Positions 48,053-57,985 of a DNA stretch of 64,000 nt are shown here, in pieces. The notes beneath the pieces were generated by a model. That model saw only the letters and a program-made list of their open reading frames with translations. It searched no databases and was not told where the DNA came from. How positions within the stretch are numbered: position 1 is the first letter of the stretch; every line of letters starts with the position of its first letter. The position numbers were made by a program, and so were the translations under genes. Source of the DNA: Marinobacter aromaticivorans (GTDB lineage: Bacteria; Pseudomonadota; Gammaproteobacteria; Pseudomonadales; Oleiphilaceae); assembly GCF_002806975.1 (NCBI RefSeq), contig NZ_NIHD01000012.1, positions 28,803-92,802 of the forward strand. Reading direction: 5' to 3'.

Positions 48053-48757
48053 ATGAGCAGCATAGCAGACAACCTCGGGAGCGTAACCCGACGCATACAA
48101 AAAGCAACATTGCAGGCGGGCCGCGAACCCGGCTCTGTGAACCTGTTGGCAGTGAGCAAGACACGCCCGGCCCGGGATCTGAGAGAAGCCGTGACGGCGG
48201 GCCAACTGGCATTCGGGGAAAACTACGTTCAGGAAGCCCTTGAAAAGATGTCGGAACTCAGTGATCTGACACAGATCGACTGGCATTTTATCGGCCCGAT
48301 ACAATCCAACAAGACACGGCAAATCGCTTCGGCTTTCTCCTGGGTTCACAGTGTCGATCGCCTGAAAGTGGCACGACGTCTGAGTGAGCAGAGAGAAGCA
48401 GGCCTGCCCCCATTGAATATTTGCCTTCAGGTCAATATTAACAACGAAGAGAGTAAATCCGGGTGCCAGCCCGATGATCTGCCGGAATTGATCCGGGAGA
48501 CCAGCCAGTTGCCCGGTCTCGCGCTCAGAGGGCTAATGGCAATCCCCGATCCCGGGCAGTCCGAATCTGAGCTGAGGGAGAGCTTCCGCAAGGTCGCCAA
48601 TCTGCTGAAAGAACTGCGGCGCGACTTTCCGGAGGCAGGGCCCCTGGATACCTTATCCATGGGCATGTCCGGCGATCTTGAAATGGCAATTGCAGAGGGC
48701 GCCACCTGGGTTCGCATTGGCACAGCAGTCTTTGGCGAGCGCCCGCAGAAGAGCTGA
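48053..48757 (+). CDS. yggS: PLP-homeostasis protein YggS (PLPBP/PROSC family)
   Basis: 234-residue single-domain alanine-racemase-like barrel that binds PLP and affects B6 and amino-acid balance without known catalysis. The PLP Lys lies in LLAVSKTRPARDLREAV. Further motifs are FGENYVQEALEKM, WHFIGPIQSNKTRQIA, LRGLMAIPDP and LSMGMSGDLEMAIAEGATWVRIGTAVFG. It leads the yggS-proC-yggT cluster and diverges from pilT, the common Gram-negative order. Confidence 0.96.
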   Translation: MSSIADNLGSVTRRIQKATLQAGREPGSVNLLAVSKTRPARDLREAVTAGQLAFGENYVQEALEKMSELSDLTQIDWHFIGPIQSNKTRQIASAFSWVHSVDRLKVARRLSEQREAGLPPLNICLQVNINNEESKSGCQPDDLPELIRETSQLPGLALRGLMAIPDPGQSESELRESFRKVANLLKELRRDFPEAGPLDTLSMGMSGDLEMAIAEGATWVRIGTAVFGERPQKS

Positions 48758-48819
48758 ACAGTCCCGTACCTGCTATTATCGGGACCGGATGTATAACCGC
48801 ATAACCGCTGGAGCATACC

Positions 48820-49653
48820 TTGAGCAAATCACCAACCATTTCGTTTATCGGTGCCGGTAACATGGCCAGCGCCATTATTGGCGGCATGCTGGACAGCGGC
48901 TTCAAAGCCAGCCGCATCTGGGCCAGCGCGCCAGACGACGGGCACCTGCAGTCCATTCGCAAACGTTTCGGCATCAGCGTAACCACAGACAACCGTTACT
49001 GTGCGCAGCAGGCAGACATGGTTGTACTTGCGGTGAAGCCCCGGGCCATGGCGAGCGTCTGCCGCGACATTGCACCCATCGCCCAGAACACCCGCCCGCT
49101 GATGGTATCAATTGCTGCCGGGCTGAGCGCCGACACCCTGGACGAGTGGCTTGGTGGTGGCCTGCCGATTGTGCGTGTTATGCCCAATACGCCCTCACTG
49201 GTAGGCAAAGGCGCTGCCGGGCTGTTTGCCAGCGAAAGCGTGACCAGCGCCCAGAAAAAAATGGTGCAATCGGTGTTTGAGGGTATAGGCATTGCGGTGT
49301 GGGTTGAGGATGAGAACCTGCTGCATGGCGTTACCGCGCTTTCAGGAAGCGGCCCAGCCTACTTTTTCCTGATGCTCGAAGCACTTGAGGCGGCAGCGAC
49401 TGACGCCGGCGTAAATCCCGAAACCGCCCGGCAACTGGCCATTCAAACCATGGCGGGCGCAGCAGAAATGGCCGCCAGAAGCGAACACGACCCGGCTCAA
49501 CTGAAAAAGAACGTCATGTCCCCGGGGGGAACAACGGAGCGGGCCGTGAATACTTTTGAAGAGGGCGGCATGCGCGATCTGGTAAAAAAAGCGTATAACG
49601 CAGCCTACAAGCGCTCGGAAGAAATGGCCAAAGAACTGGCTGGCAAAGAGTAA
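48820..49653 (+). CDS. proC: Pyrroline-5-carboxylate reductase
   Basis: Last step of proline synthesis, NAD(P)H-dependent. 277 residues. N-terminal Rossmann motif ISFIGAGNMASAIIGGMLDSG, VVLAVKPRAM, MPNTPSLVGKGAAGLF, and the C-terminal signature around GGTTERAVNTFEEGGMRDLV. The start is TTG with GGAG 8 nt before it; no in-frame ATG is better placed. It lies 62 nt after yggS. Confidence 0.96.
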   Translation: MSKSPTISFIGAGNMASAIIGGMLDSGFKASRIWASAPDDGHLQSIRKRFGISVTTDNRYCAQQADMVVLAVKPRAMASVCRDIAPIAQNTRPLMVSIAAGLSADTLDEWLGGGLPIVRVMPNTPSLVGKGAAGLFASESVTSAQKKMVQSVFEGIGIAVWVEDENLLHGVTALSGSGPAYFFLMLEALEAAATDAGVNPETARQLAIQTMAGAAEMAARSEHDPAQLKKNVMSPGGTTERAVNTFEEGGMRDLVKKAYNAAYKRSEEMAKELAGKE

Positions 49654-49683
49654 AACAGTCACTGATAACGGAGATACGGCTAC

Positions 49684-50268
49684 ATGCTGGCAGACATTCT
49701 GATTACCATCCTGCTGATCGCGTCCACTTTCTACATGACCATAATACTGCTGCGTTTTTTGCTGCAGCTGGCCCGGGCAGACTTTTACAACCCGATCTCC
49801 CAGTTCGCGGTAAAGGCCACAAACCCGCTGCTCAGACCCCTGCGCCGGTTCATTCCCGGCTGGGGCGGGATCGACGGAGCATCCCTAGTACTGGCGGTGA
49901 TCATCCAGGCCATCACCTTCTTCCTGATTCTTGTTGCCCTGAACGGCGGCATACCCGCGTTCAACCCCATTACCCTGCTCGTCTGGGCTGTACTGAACGT
50001 TCTGGATCTGATCGTAAAAATCTATTTCTGGTCCGTTATCGCCATTGTTGTTGTCAGCTGGATTGCCCCGGGCAGCTCACACCCCGCTATTCAACTGATT
50101 GCCCAGATCACCGAACCCGTGATGCGCCCGGTGCGGAATGTGATGCCGTCCATGGGCGGGCTGGACCTGTCACCCATTATTGTTTTCCTTATTCTGAATG
50201 TTATTTCAGTTGTCATTGAGCACATGAAACTGGCCGTCGGCCTTGGCTCCATCGGCCTCGGACTGTAG
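49684..50268 (+). CDS. yggT: YggT-family integral membrane protein
   Basis: 194 residues with two YggT repeats, each made of two transmembrane helices (ILITILLIASTFYMTIILLRFLLQLA and the similar second half). The conserved NPxxxxxxPLLRPLRRFIPG-type motif appears as KATNPLLRPLRRFIPGWGG and again as QITEPVMRPVRNVMPSMGG. It is 30 nt after proC; yggS-proC-yggT is a widely conserved cluster. Function is not firmly established. Confidence 0.93.
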   Translation: MLADILITILLIASTFYMTIILLRFLLQLARADFYNPISQFAVKATNPLLRPLRRFIPGWGGIDGASLVLAVIIQAITFFLILVALNGGIPAFNPITLLVWAVLNVLDLIVKIYFWSVIAIVVVSWIAPGSSHPAIQLIAQITEPVMRPVRNVMPSMGGLDLSPIIVFLILNVISVVIEHMKLAVGLGSIGLGL

Positions 50269-50322
50269 ACCTTGTCGCAAATAAACAATCTGTAACAGTT
50301 TTCCACAAAATACCCCTTCTGG

Positions 50323-50360
50323 AAGCCGCACTCTCACATCGTTGATTTTGCGGCTTTTTT
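50323..50360 (+). terminator. Terminator after yggT
   Basis: AAGCCGCA (50323-50330) pairs with TGCGGCTT (50349-50356), followed by TTTT. It closes yggS-proC-yggT and isolates the dynamin-like gene downstream. Confidence 0.88.
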
Positions 50361-50519
50361 ACACACCTTCTGTCGATAGTCAGCACATACCTTCGAGCAC
50401 GCTGCCGCAAAACCTTCGGGAACCGGTTAGTATTAATCGTAATTAATCAATCCGTCCGTCACGCGGATCCCGGCATAGCCGCACAGGGAACCCCGGAAGT
50501 CGTGTAGAAGGAATATCCG

Positions 50520-52484
50520 ATGAGTCATCAGGGAAATCTGACCCAGCAGGTTGAGGCATACCACAACTGGAAAAAAGAGCTGATCCGCCAGATTGGCCGT
50601 TACCGTTTGTGGCTGCAGGACAACAACCTTTTCTCCGACGACATCAGTGCACGAATCCGGCACGGGCTTGAATTGCTTATTGAAGATGAACTGACCATTG
50701 CGTTCGTCGGCGAGTATTCCCGTGGCAAGACAGAGCTTATAAATGCGCTGTTCTTCTCTGAATTTGGTCAGCGCATGCTGCCCTCCCAGGCCGGGCGCAC
50801 AACCATGTGCCCGACCGAACTGTTTTTTGACCGCAGCGCCAACGAAAACTACCTGCTGCTCCTGCCTATCGAGACCCGAAACGGCAATCTCTCACTGCAG
50901 CAATTACGCAAGCAACCAGAGCGCTGGGTAAAGCACGATCTGGACCAGCACAACCCGGAACTCATGCGTGAAGTTCTGGGTGAAGTCGCACGGGTCAAAA
51001 GTGTTTCCCCGGCAGAAGCCCGCGCCCTGGGTTTTGACCAGGATATGCTCGAGCACGACCGCAACAATCCCGGTAACGTTCTGGTTCCCGCGTGGCGCAA
51101 TGCCCAGATCAGCATTCGCCATCCCTTGTTCGAACGCGGCCTGCGTATACTGGATACGCCCGGGCTCAATGCGCTGGGATCGGAACCGGAACTCACCATC
51201 AGCATGTTGCCGAAAGCCCATGCGGTCATCTTTGTGCTCAGCGCAGACACTGGTGTAACCGCCAGCGACATGACCATCTGGAAAGAGTATATAGATACCG
51301 AGCATTCGGACCATCGTGCCGGCCGCTTTGCGGTTCTGAACAAGATTGATGTGCTCTGGGATGATCTGCAGGGCGAAAAACACACCAATGAAGCCATTGA
51401 ACGGGTGCGCGGCTATTCCGCAGATCACCTGGGCATCCGCCAGCATGATGTTATCCCGCTCTCCGCCAAGCAGGGCCTTGTAGCCAGGGTCCGCAACGAT
51501 GACGATCTTTTCGTACGCTCCAACGTCGGCAATCTGGAGCAGCTGATTATCCAGCGCATCCTGATGCACAAAGAACAGCTGATCACCCAGAGCCTGATTA
51601 ACGATCTGCTGGGCATGCTGCAGAATAGCCAGGCGGCCATGCAGACGCGGCTCGATTCGCTTGAAGAGGAGTTAAGGGCCTGCTCTGGCATTAACATGGA
51701 TAAAGCCGCCCTTGCCCGGATGGCTGACCGCGCCCAGAAAGACTACGACTTCTACTACAAAAAACTGCTCACTCTGCGCTCAAGCCGCCGGCTCATGGGC
51801 TCCCAGGGGGAGATGCTGAACAGACTGGTAGACGAACAGCGCTTTGAAGCCCACGCCGAAAAAATCCGCAGAAGCATGTCGAAAAGCTGGACGACCGCGG
51901 GCATGAACAACGCCATGGATCAGTTTTTCGAGCTTCTGGAAAGCGACCTCACCAACCTGCTCAGTGAAGGGCAGCTTGCGGAAAAAATGGTTGGCGCTAT
52001 TTATCGCCGTTATAACGAGGATACCCGTGCCCGCCATCTGGAGCCGATTCCGCTGCGTGCCGGTCGCCATGTGATTGCCATAAGGGAACTGCGCAAAAAG
52101 GCACGGCGCTTTCGTGTCAGCCCAAAAAACCTGCTTACCGAGCAGTCCATTCTGGTACAACGCTTTTTCAACGTCATGGTCAGCGAAGCCCGGACTCTGC
52201 ACGCCCGCGTACGCAAGGATGTACAGCGCTGGCCGTCAGAGGCCCTGCTGCCTATCATGCAGTACTCAATGGAGCAAAAGCAGCTGCTGGAGCACCAGAT
52301 ACGGCGCCTTCGGGACATGGTAAGAAACGATCGCGACAGCCGTTTCGAACGGGAGCGGCTCGAAAACTCCATCAGCGATTTACGCCGGCAGCTCGAGCTC
52401 GCAGACGCCATGCAACGGCAAATCCGCAAACCCGCACCCACCATGATCCAGCAAAAGGTGGTCAACATTTCTGGCGCAATATAG
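50520..52484 (+). CDS. Dynamin-like large GTPase
   Basis: 654 residues. An N-terminal dynamin-type GTPase domain has G1 GEYSRGKTELINAL (about 64-77), a G2-like Thr in QAGRTTMCPTEL, G3 DTPGLNAL (about 217) and G4 LNKIDVLW (about 276). The rest (about 360-640) is helical and highly charged, with long coiled-coil stretches. No obvious transmembrane paddle is visible, so membrane contact, if any, would be peripheral. Bacterial dynamin-like proteins act in membrane remodelling or repair. A clear AAGGA RBS precedes the ATG. It stands alone between a terminator and metX. Confidence 0.88.
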   Translation: MSHQGNLTQQVEAYHNWKKELIRQIGRYRLWLQDNNLFSDDISARIRHGLELLIEDELTIAFVGEYSRGKTELINALFFSEFGQRMLPSQAGRTTMCPTELFFDRSANENYLLLLPIETRNGNLSLQQLRKQPERWVKHDLDQHNPELMREVLGEVARVKSVSPAEARALGFDQDMLEHDRNNPGNVLVPAWRNAQISIRHPLFERGLRILDTPGLNALGSEPELTISMLPKAHAVIFVLSADTGVTASDMTIWKEYIDTEHSDHRAGRFAVLNKIDVLWDDLQGEKHTNEAIERVRGYSADHLGIRQHDVIPLSAKQGLVARVRNDDDLFVRSNVGNLEQLIIQRILMHKEQLITQSLINDLLGMLQNSQAAMQTRLDSLEEELRACSGINMDKAALARMADRAQKDYDFYYKKLLTLRSSRRLMGSQGEMLNRLVDEQRFEAHAEKIRRSMSKSWTTAGMNNAMDQFFELLESDLTNLLSEGQLAEKMVGAIYRRYNEDTRARHLEPIPLRAGRHVIAIRELRKKARRFRVSPKNLLTEQSILVQRFFNVMVSEARTLHARVRKDVQRWPSEALLPIMQYSMEQKQLLEHQIRRLRDMVRNDRDSRFERERLENSISDLRRQLELADAMQRQIRKPAPTMIQQKVVNISGAI

Positions 52485-52546
52485 TCTGAAGCGCTGCCAC
52501 GGCATGGGCCGCCGGTTGCAGGTGTGACCACCGGCCTTTAAACTGC

Positions 52547-52566
52547 CCTGTTGGTACAGGTTTTTT
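52547..52566 (+). terminator. Terminator after the dynamin-like gene
   Basis: CCTGT (52547-52551), loop TGGT, ACAGG (52556-52560), then six T. A second hairpin, GCCGGT/ACCGGC at 52511-52535, precedes it. They sit 54 nt before the metX ATG, so an attenuator in a metX leader is an alternative reading. Confidence 0.65.
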
Positions 52567-52620
52567 GCCCTGACCAGCCAAGCAGTTATCAACGGACCGA
52601 ACCAGGAACCTGCCGCGCCG

Positions 52621-53769
52621 ATGCCCGATTCCCTGCCTGCGGATTCTGTCGGGGTAGTCACCCCCCAGACATACCATTTTGAGACGCCCATTGAACTGGC
52701 GTGCGGACACACACTGGACAGCTATGATCTGGTGGTAGAGACCTATGGCGAGCTCAACGCCGACCGCAGCAATGCTGTGCTGATTTGCCATGCCCTGAGC
52801 GGCCACCACCATGCCGCAGGCTACCATTCCATGGACGATCGCAAACCTGGCTGGTGGGACACCTGCATCGGCCCGGGCAAGCCGGTGGATACCAACCGTT
52901 TTTTCGTAGTCAGCCTTAACAACCTGGGCGGCTGTCACGGCAGCACAGGCCCCAACTCGATAAACCCGGCAACGGGTAAACCTTATGGCCCGGACTTTCC
53001 GGTTATTACCGTTGGCGACTGGGTGAAAAGCCAGGCCTTGCTGGCCGATCGCCTGGGCATTGATTGCTGGGCCGCTGTGGTAGGCGGCTCTCTCGGCGGA
53101 ATGCAGGCACTGCAGTGGAGCCTGGACTACCCGGATCGCCTGAAACACTCGGTGGCTATTGCCTCCAGCCCCCGGCTCACGGCCCAGAACATCGCCTTTA
53201 ACGAGGTGGCCCGGCAGGCAATCACCTCGGACCGGGAATTCCACGAAGGCCGATACTACGATTTCGATACCCTGCCCCGTCGCGGTCTTATGCTGGCGCG
53301 CATGGTCGGCCATATTACCTATCTGTCCGATGCATCCATGGGGGAGAAGTTTGGCCGCGAACTGAGGGACCAGGCCTACAAGTTTGGTTACGATGCCGAG
53401 TTTCAGGTAGAAAGTTACCTCCGCTACCAGGGTGAGCGCTTTTCGGAGGTTTTCGACGCCAACACCTATCTGCTGATGACCCGGGCGCTGGATTATTTTG
53501 ACCCGGCCTACGAGTTTGGCGGCGATCTGTCAAAAGCCTTGGCCAGGGCCAGTTGCGAGTTTCTGGTGCTTTCGTTCAGCACCGACTGGCGCTTTACACC
53601 GGCGCGCTCGGAAGAAATGGTGAATGCAATGATTGCCGCCCGCAAGAAAGTCAGCTACGCCGAGATAGACGCACCCTGGGGTCACGATGCGTTTTTGATT
53701 CCAACACCTCGCTACACGGATATTTTCACCGCCTACATGGATCGTGTTGCCAGGGAGGCAGGCACATGA
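52621..53769 (+). CDS. metX: Homoserine O-acyltransferase MetX
   Basis: Alpha/beta-hydrolase-fold enzyme that activates homoserine for methionine synthesis. 382 residues. Motifs include [41 protein letters not shown], the nucleophile elbow [10 protein letters not shown] (Ser about 161), STDWRFTP and GHDAFL with the catalytic His. The acyl donor (acetyl- or succinyl-CoA) cannot be decided by eye; several MetX-type enzymes in gammaproteobacteria use succinyl-CoA. The start has only a weak RBS. It is coupled to metW by a 4-nt overlap. Confidence 0.94.
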   Translation: MPDSLPADSVGVVTPQTYHFETPIELACGHTLDSYDLVVETYGELNADRSNAVLICHALSGHHHAAGYHSMDDRKPGWWDTCIGPGKPVDTNRFFVVSLNNLGGCHGSTGPNSINPATGKPYGPDFPVITVGDWVKSQALLADRLGIDCWAAVVGGSLGGMQALQWSLDYPDRLKHSVAIASSPRLTAQNIAFNEVARQAITSDREFHEGRYYDFDTLPRRGLMLARMVGHITYLSDASMGEKFGRELRDQAYKFGYDAEFQVESYLRYQGERFSEVFDANTYLLMTRALDYFDPAYEFGGDLSKALARASCEFLVLSFSTDWRFTPARSEEMVNAMIAARKKVSYAEIDAPWGHDAFLIPTPRYTDIFTAYMDRVAREAGT

Positions 53770-54371
53770 GAGCAGATCTTGAAATCATTCAGCAATGGGT
53801 CAAGCCGGGCCATCACGTGCTGGACCTGGGTTGCGGTGACGGCACTCTGCTCGATTTCCTGCAAAGAGAGCGCAACGCCAGCGGGTATGGTCTTGAGATC
53901 AACCCGGACCACATAACCACGTGCATGAGCCGTGGCGTCTCTGTTATCGAGCAGAATCTGGACACCCAGGGCCTGGACAATTTTGAAGACAACAGCTTCG
54001 ACATTGTGCTGATGACCCAGGCACTGCAGGCAGTGCGCCGGCCCGACAAGGTACTGGATGAAATGCTGCGCCTGGGCGATGAAGGCATAGTGACCTTCCC
54101 TAATTTCGCGCATTGGCGGCTGCGTTGGGGACTTGCCCTGAGTGGCCGCATGCCCGAATCCGAAGCTTTGCCGTATAAATGGTACAACACGCCTAACATA
54201 AGGCTATGCACCTTCCAGGATTTCGAAGCTCTGTGCCGGCAGAAAGGTATTCGCATCAAGAGCCGACGTGTGGTGGACGGTCAGCACCAGAACAGCTGGC
54301 TGGCGCGCTTATGGCCGAACCTGTTGGGTGAGATTGCAATCTATCGTATTACCCGGGAGAACAGATCATGA
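53766..54371 (+). CDS. metW: Methionine biosynthesis protein MetW
   Basis: 201-residue SAM-methyltransferase-fold protein that partners MetX in many bacteria and is needed for its activity. SAM-binding motif [12 protein letters not shown] (about 18-29), then [31 protein letters not shown] and the family segment [20 protein letters not shown]. The start ATG overlaps the metX stop (ATGA), and its own stop overlaps the next gene in the same manner. Confidence 0.95.
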   Translation: MRADLEIIQQWVKPGHHVLDLGCGDGTLLDFLQRERNASGYGLEINPDHITTCMSRGVSVIEQNLDTQGLDNFEDNSFDIVLMTQALQAVRRPDKVLDEMLRLGDEGIVTFPNFAHWRLRWGLALSGRMPESEALPYKWYNTPNIRLCTFQDFEALCRQKGIRIKSRRVVDGQHQNSWLARLWPNLLGEIAIYRITRENRS

Positions 54372-54826
54372 TTAACAAAACACTACGCAGTGTCTTTACG
54401 CTTGCAGTAATTGCCCTGTACGCATCCCTTTTCAGCCTTTCTGCTCACGCCGGCTCCGAGGACTTTGGAGACTACCAGGTACACTGGAGTGTATTCCCCA
54501 GCACCTTCCTGACACCCGAAACGGCAAAAGCCAACAACCTGCAGCGCAGTAAAGGCATTGGCATCGTCAACATTTCCATCATGCGGGAAAACGAAAACGG
54601 CGTTATCGAACCTGTGGCCGGTCAGGTGGAAGGCAAGGTTTCAAACGATGTCCAGCAGGTGAAGTTTCTGGCCTTTCGCAGAATACAGGAAGGCGATTCT
54701 GTCTACTTCATTGCCCAATACCAGTATTCATCCGGCGAGCTGATGACATTCAACGTTACCGCCCGCCCTACCGGGCACAGGCAGGATTTGCCGGTACGGT
54801 TCGCTCACACTCTGTTCAACGACTGA
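54368..54826 (+). CDS. DUF4426-domain periplasmic protein
   Basis: 152 residues with a signal peptide (cleavage after SAHA, about residue 28). The mature domain ([25 protein letters not shown]) matches DUF4426, predicted beta-rich and periplasmic. It overlaps metW by 4 nt and precedes rdgB by 7 nt, so it is in the metX-metW-rdgB-hemW operon, as in Pseudomonas. Function unknown. Confidence 0.88.
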   Translation: MINKTLRSVFTLAVIALYASLFSLSAHAGSEDFGDYQVHWSVFPSTFLTPETAKANNLQRSKGIGIVNISIMRENENGVIEPVAGQVEGKVSNDVQQVKFLAFRRIQEGDSVYFIAQYQYSSGELMTFNVTARPTGHRQDLPVRFAHTLFND

Positions 54827-54833
54827 GCGAATC

Positions 54834-55433
54834 ATGTCTGAGAAACTTGTTATTGCCAGTAACAATGAAGGCAAAATCCGCGAATTTGCCCAACTCCTCG
54901 CGCCACTGAACCTTGTGCCAGTGCCCCAGGGGGAGCTGGGCGTTGGCGAAGTCGAAGAGCCAGCCGTTACCTTTGTGGAGAATGCCATCCTCAAAGCGCG
55001 CCATGCCGCGCGGGAAACCGGCTTACCTGCACTGGCGGATGACAGCGGCCTTGCCGTGGATGCACTGGGCGGCGCCCCCGGCGTTCGCTCAGCACGATAC
55101 GCCGGGGCCGGTGCATCCGATCGCGACAATCTTGATGCACTACTGGAAGCCATGGCCGATGTACCTGACGGCCAGCGCAGCGCACAATTCCACTGCGTGC
55201 TGGTATACCTCAGGCACGCCGATGACCCGACACCGATTATCTGCCACGGTCGCTGGCCGGGCACTATTCTCCGGGCGCCACGGGGCGAAGGCGGGTTCGG
55301 CTACGACCCGGTCTTTCTCTGCCCGGAAAGGAACTGCAGCGCTTCGGAACTGACCCGGGATGAGAAAAACCGGATCAGCCATCGCGGCCGGGCTCTGGCG
55401 TTGCTGATGGAACAGCTCCGGGCGGAGACCTGA
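54834..55433 (+). CDS. rdgB: XTP/dITP diphosphatase (house-cleaning NTPase)
   Basis: Removes non-canonical purine nucleotides (XTP, ITP, dITP) to avoid their incorporation in DNA or RNA. 199 residues. Motifs: [17 protein letters not shown] (N-terminal), [47 protein letters not shown] and the C-terminal [11 protein letters not shown] 54834 lies 7 nt after the DUF4426 gene, in the same operon. Confidence 0.96.
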   Translation: MSEKLVIASNNEGKIREFAQLLAPLNLVPVPQGELGVGEVEEPAVTFVENAILKARHAARETGLPALADDSGLAVDALGGAPGVRSARYAGAGASDRDNLDALLEAMADVPDGQRSAQFHCVLVYLRHADDPTPIICHGRWPGTILRAPRGEGGFGYDPVFLCPERNCSASELTRDEKNRISHRGRALALLMEQLRAET

Positions 55434-55435
55434 GC

Positions 55436-56584
55436 GTGACCGCCTCTCCCCCGGCGCCGGTTACACCGCCTCTGAGCCTGTATATCCACGTACCCTGGTG
55501 CGTGCGCAAATGCCCCTATTGCGACTTCAATTCCCACGCCATCCAGCATGACATTCCCGAAGCCGCATACCTGAACGCCCTGTTTGAAGACATTGACCAG
55601 GACCTCCCACTGGCGGAGGGGCGCACCATCGAAACCGTGTTCATTGGAGGCGGCACACCCTCCTTGATGAGCGGCGGGTTCTACCGGGATCTTTTCAAAG
55701 GGCTGAGGGAACGCCTGGCCTTTGCCGCTGATGCCGAAATCACGCTGGAGGCCAACCCGGGCACACTGGAAGAAGGCCGGTTTGAAGCCTTTCGTGCAGC
55801 CGGCATCAACCGCCTGTCTATCGGCGTGCAGAGTTTTAACCCGGCTCACCTGAAGGCTCTCGGTCGCATCCACGACAGCAGGGCGGCGCACAGGGCAATT
55901 GAAACCGCCAGAAAAGCGGGCTTCGATAACTTCAACCTGGATTTGATGCATGGCCTGCCTGGCCAAAACCCGGAGGAAGCGCTTGAAGATCTGAAAGCTG
56001 CCATAAGCCACGAGCCGCCTCATATATCCTGGTATCAGCTGACACTGGAGCCCAATACCGAGTTCTACAGCCGGCCACCGGATCTGCCCGATGACGACCG
56101 GCTCTGGGAGATTGCCCAGTGCGGCAGCGAGTACCTGCACCGGCAGGGATTCAGCGATTACGAAGTGTCTGCCTGGTGCCAGGAAGGCAAAGCTTCACGG
56201 CATAACCTGAACTACTGGATGTTCGGGGATTATCTGGCTCTGGGCGCTGGCGGGCACGGGAAAATCAGCCTTCCGGACGGCACCATAAAGCGTTACTGGA
56301 AAACCCGGCAGCCGGAGGCTTACCTTAACCGGATCGGCAGCCGCACCGCTGGAAGCAATATAATTGAGACGGATGACCTGCCTCTGGAATTCCTGATGAA
56401 TGCGTTACGCCTGCGAAAAGGTGTCGATGAAAGCCTTTTTTCCGAGCGCACGGGTTTACCCCTGACATCCGTTGCGGTACAACTTGAAGCACTGCGTGAC
56501 GATAAATTACTGGTACGTGACCGGCTTCAGGCAACAGACCTGGGGCAAAGGTATCTGAACAGCCTGCTGGAGCGTTTTCTGTAA
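55436..56584 (+). CDS. hemW: Heme chaperone / radical SAM protein HemW
   Basis: 382 residues. The radical-SAM cluster motif is CVRKCPYCDF (Cys-x3-Cys-x2-Cys, about residues 22-29). HemW features YIHVPWC, FIGGGTPSLM and GVQSFNPAHLKALGR are present. It lacks the long N-terminal extension and extra Cys of oxygen-independent coproporphyrinogen oxidase HemN, so HemW is favoured. GTG start 2 nt after rdgB, in the operon. Its stop overlaps the next ATG. Confidence 0.93.
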   Translation: MTASPPAPVTPPLSLYIHVPWCVRKCPYCDFNSHAIQHDIPEAAYLNALFEDIDQDLPLAEGRTIETVFIGGGTPSLMSGGFYRDLFKGLRERLAFAADAEITLEANPGTLEEGRFEAFRAAGINRLSIGVQSFNPAHLKALGRIHDSRAAHRAIETARKAGFDNFNLDLMHGLPGQNPEEALEDLKAAISHEPPHISWYQLTLEPNTEFYSRPPDLPDDDRLWEIAQCGSEYLHRQGFSDYEVSAWCQEGKASRHNLNYWMFGDYLALGAGGHGKISLPDGTIKRYWKTRQPEAYLNRIGSRTAGSNIIETDDLPLEFLMNALRLRKGVDESLFSERTGLPLTSVAVQLEALRDDKLLVRDRLQATDLGQRYLNSLLERFL

Positions 56585-57117
56585 TGGACACGGAAAAGGG
56601 ATTACTGGCATTACCCAAAAGCCTGAAAACCGGCCTGATTGCTACGGTGGTTTTGCTGGCAGCATTAATTTTGATCAATCAGCCCCTGAAAACGGGCTCG
56701 GCACATCAGGGCATTGTCAGCTATCAACTGGCGGGAAGCGCCGAGCAGGCCCTGGGTATCATACAAAGCTGGGGTGATGAAGGCCTGCAATGGGCAAAGC
56801 TTTCCCTGTGGCTGGACTTTCTGTTTATCCCGGTTTACTGCGTGACCCTGGTAATGCTCACCCGGCACTTCACTCTGGACAGACCCGGCGTTCGCGAGCG
56901 CACGACCGCGCGCTGGATACGCACCCTGTTCATAACCGCCGGCCTGGCTGACGTGACCGAGAATGTACTGCTGCTGAACAACCTGGACGCACCCACGGAT
57001 GCCATCAGCCTTGCGGCCACCATCAGCGCCCTGGTGAAATTCACGGCGCTGACGCTGGGCATTGCGGGGCTGGTAATCATCAGGGCAGCGCGGCGCCATC
57101 CACTGGTACCGGAGTAA
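56584..57117 (+). CDS. Unknown four-helix membrane protein
   Basis: 177 residues; I do not recognise a family. Hydrophobic segments at about 17-33 (TGLIATVVLLAALILIN), 74-92 (LWLDFLFIPVYCVTLVML), 112-131 (TLFITAGLADVTENVLLL) and 150-168 (ALTLGIAGLVII) predict four membrane helices with both ends cytoplasmic. The second and third helices hold acidic residues and WLDFLFIPVY / DVTEN. Start overlaps the hemW stop by one base, so it is the last gene of the metX operon. Convergent with trmB. Confidence 0.78.
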   Translation: MDTEKGLLALPKSLKTGLIATVVLLAALILINQPLKTGSAHQGIVSYQLAGSAEQALGIIQSWGDEGLQWAKLSLWLDFLFIPVYCVTLVMLTRHFTLDRPGVRERTTARWIRTLFITAGLADVTENVLLLNNLDAPTDAISLAATISALVKFTALTLGIAGLVIIRAARRHPLVPE

Positions 57118-57161
57118 TAGCACTAAAATCCGAAAGCAACTCTGAAGCCCCATCGGGCATC

Positions 57162-57914
57162 TCAGTTTGTGCGATAAAACAGCAAGTCCCACACACCGTG
57201 GCCGAGATTCTCCCCCCGTTTTTCGAATTTGGTAATCGGGCGATAGTCGGGCCGCGGTGAGTATTGACCCTGCTCCTGGGTATTGGCAAACCCTTCAGAT
57301 TCACCCATCACTTCCAGCATGTGCTCCGCGTAGTTTTCCCAGTCTGTTGCCAGATGCAGAATACCGCCTACCCTGAGCTTATGGCGGAGGCGCTGCACAA
57401 ATTCGGGCTGTATCAGCCGGCGCTTGTGATGCCTCTTTTTGTGCCAGGGGTCCGGGAAGAACACCATCACCTGATCCAGGCAGGCATCCGGCAGGCACAG
57501 ATCAATCACATCGTTGGCATCTATGTTGTAAATGCGCACATTCTCCAGGCCGCGATCCTCAATTTCCTTGAGCAGCGCACCGACGCCCGGCAGGTGAACT
57601 TCCACACCGATAAAATCCTGCTCTGGTGCAGCCTCAGCCATCTCTGCCAGCGAGTGGCCCATGCCGAAACCGATTTCCAGGTTGAGCATGGCATCCCGGC
57701 CAAACACCTGGCGCGGGTCAATCATGCCGTCTTCACGGCTCAGGCCAAACTTCGGCCAGCTGCGCTCATAGGCCTTCCTCTGACCCTCGGTCATGCGCCC
57801 CTGACGCAATACAAAGCTGCGGACGCCACGGCGGGTGGTGATGGACGATTCGCCGGCGGCCGGTTTCGGTGCCTTTTCGTCGCCAAGATCTTGCGGTTCT
57901 TTCTGATCAGTCAT
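57162..57914 (-). CDS. trmB: tRNA (guanine-N7)-methyltransferase
   Basis: Methylates G46 in the variable loop of tRNAs. 250 residues from ATG 57914, with AAGGA 7 nt upstream (a TTG two codons earlier is a worse start). SAM-binding [15 protein letters not shown] (about 78), the [16 protein letters not shown] catalytic/RNA motif (about 152) and a C-terminal [27 protein letters not shown] are family hallmarks. It lies 71 nt downstream of comM on the same strand. Confidence 0.95.
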   Translation of the reverse strand: MTDQKEPQDLGDEKAPKPAAGESSITTRRGVRSFVLRQGRMTEGQRKAYERSWPKFGLSREDGMIDPRQVFGRDAMLNLEIGFGMGHSLAEMAEAAPEQDFIGVEVHLPGVGALLKEIEDRGLENVRIYNIDANDVIDLCLPDACLDQVMVFFPDPWHKKRHHKRRLIQPEFVQRLRHKLRVGGILHLATDWENYAEHMLEVMGESEGFANTQEQGQYSPRPDYRPITKFEKRGENLGHGVWDLLFYRTN

Positions 57915-57985
57915 CTGCAATCCTTAACCGCGGGCTGCGGGTTTGATTAACGGAATTTGCACACAGTTTACCAGAGTAGAACGAA

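Noticed and set aside
52485..52620. SAM riboswitch before metX
   Set aside because: The sequence has two simple hairpins but lacks the conserved cores of known SAM riboswitch classes that I could recognise.
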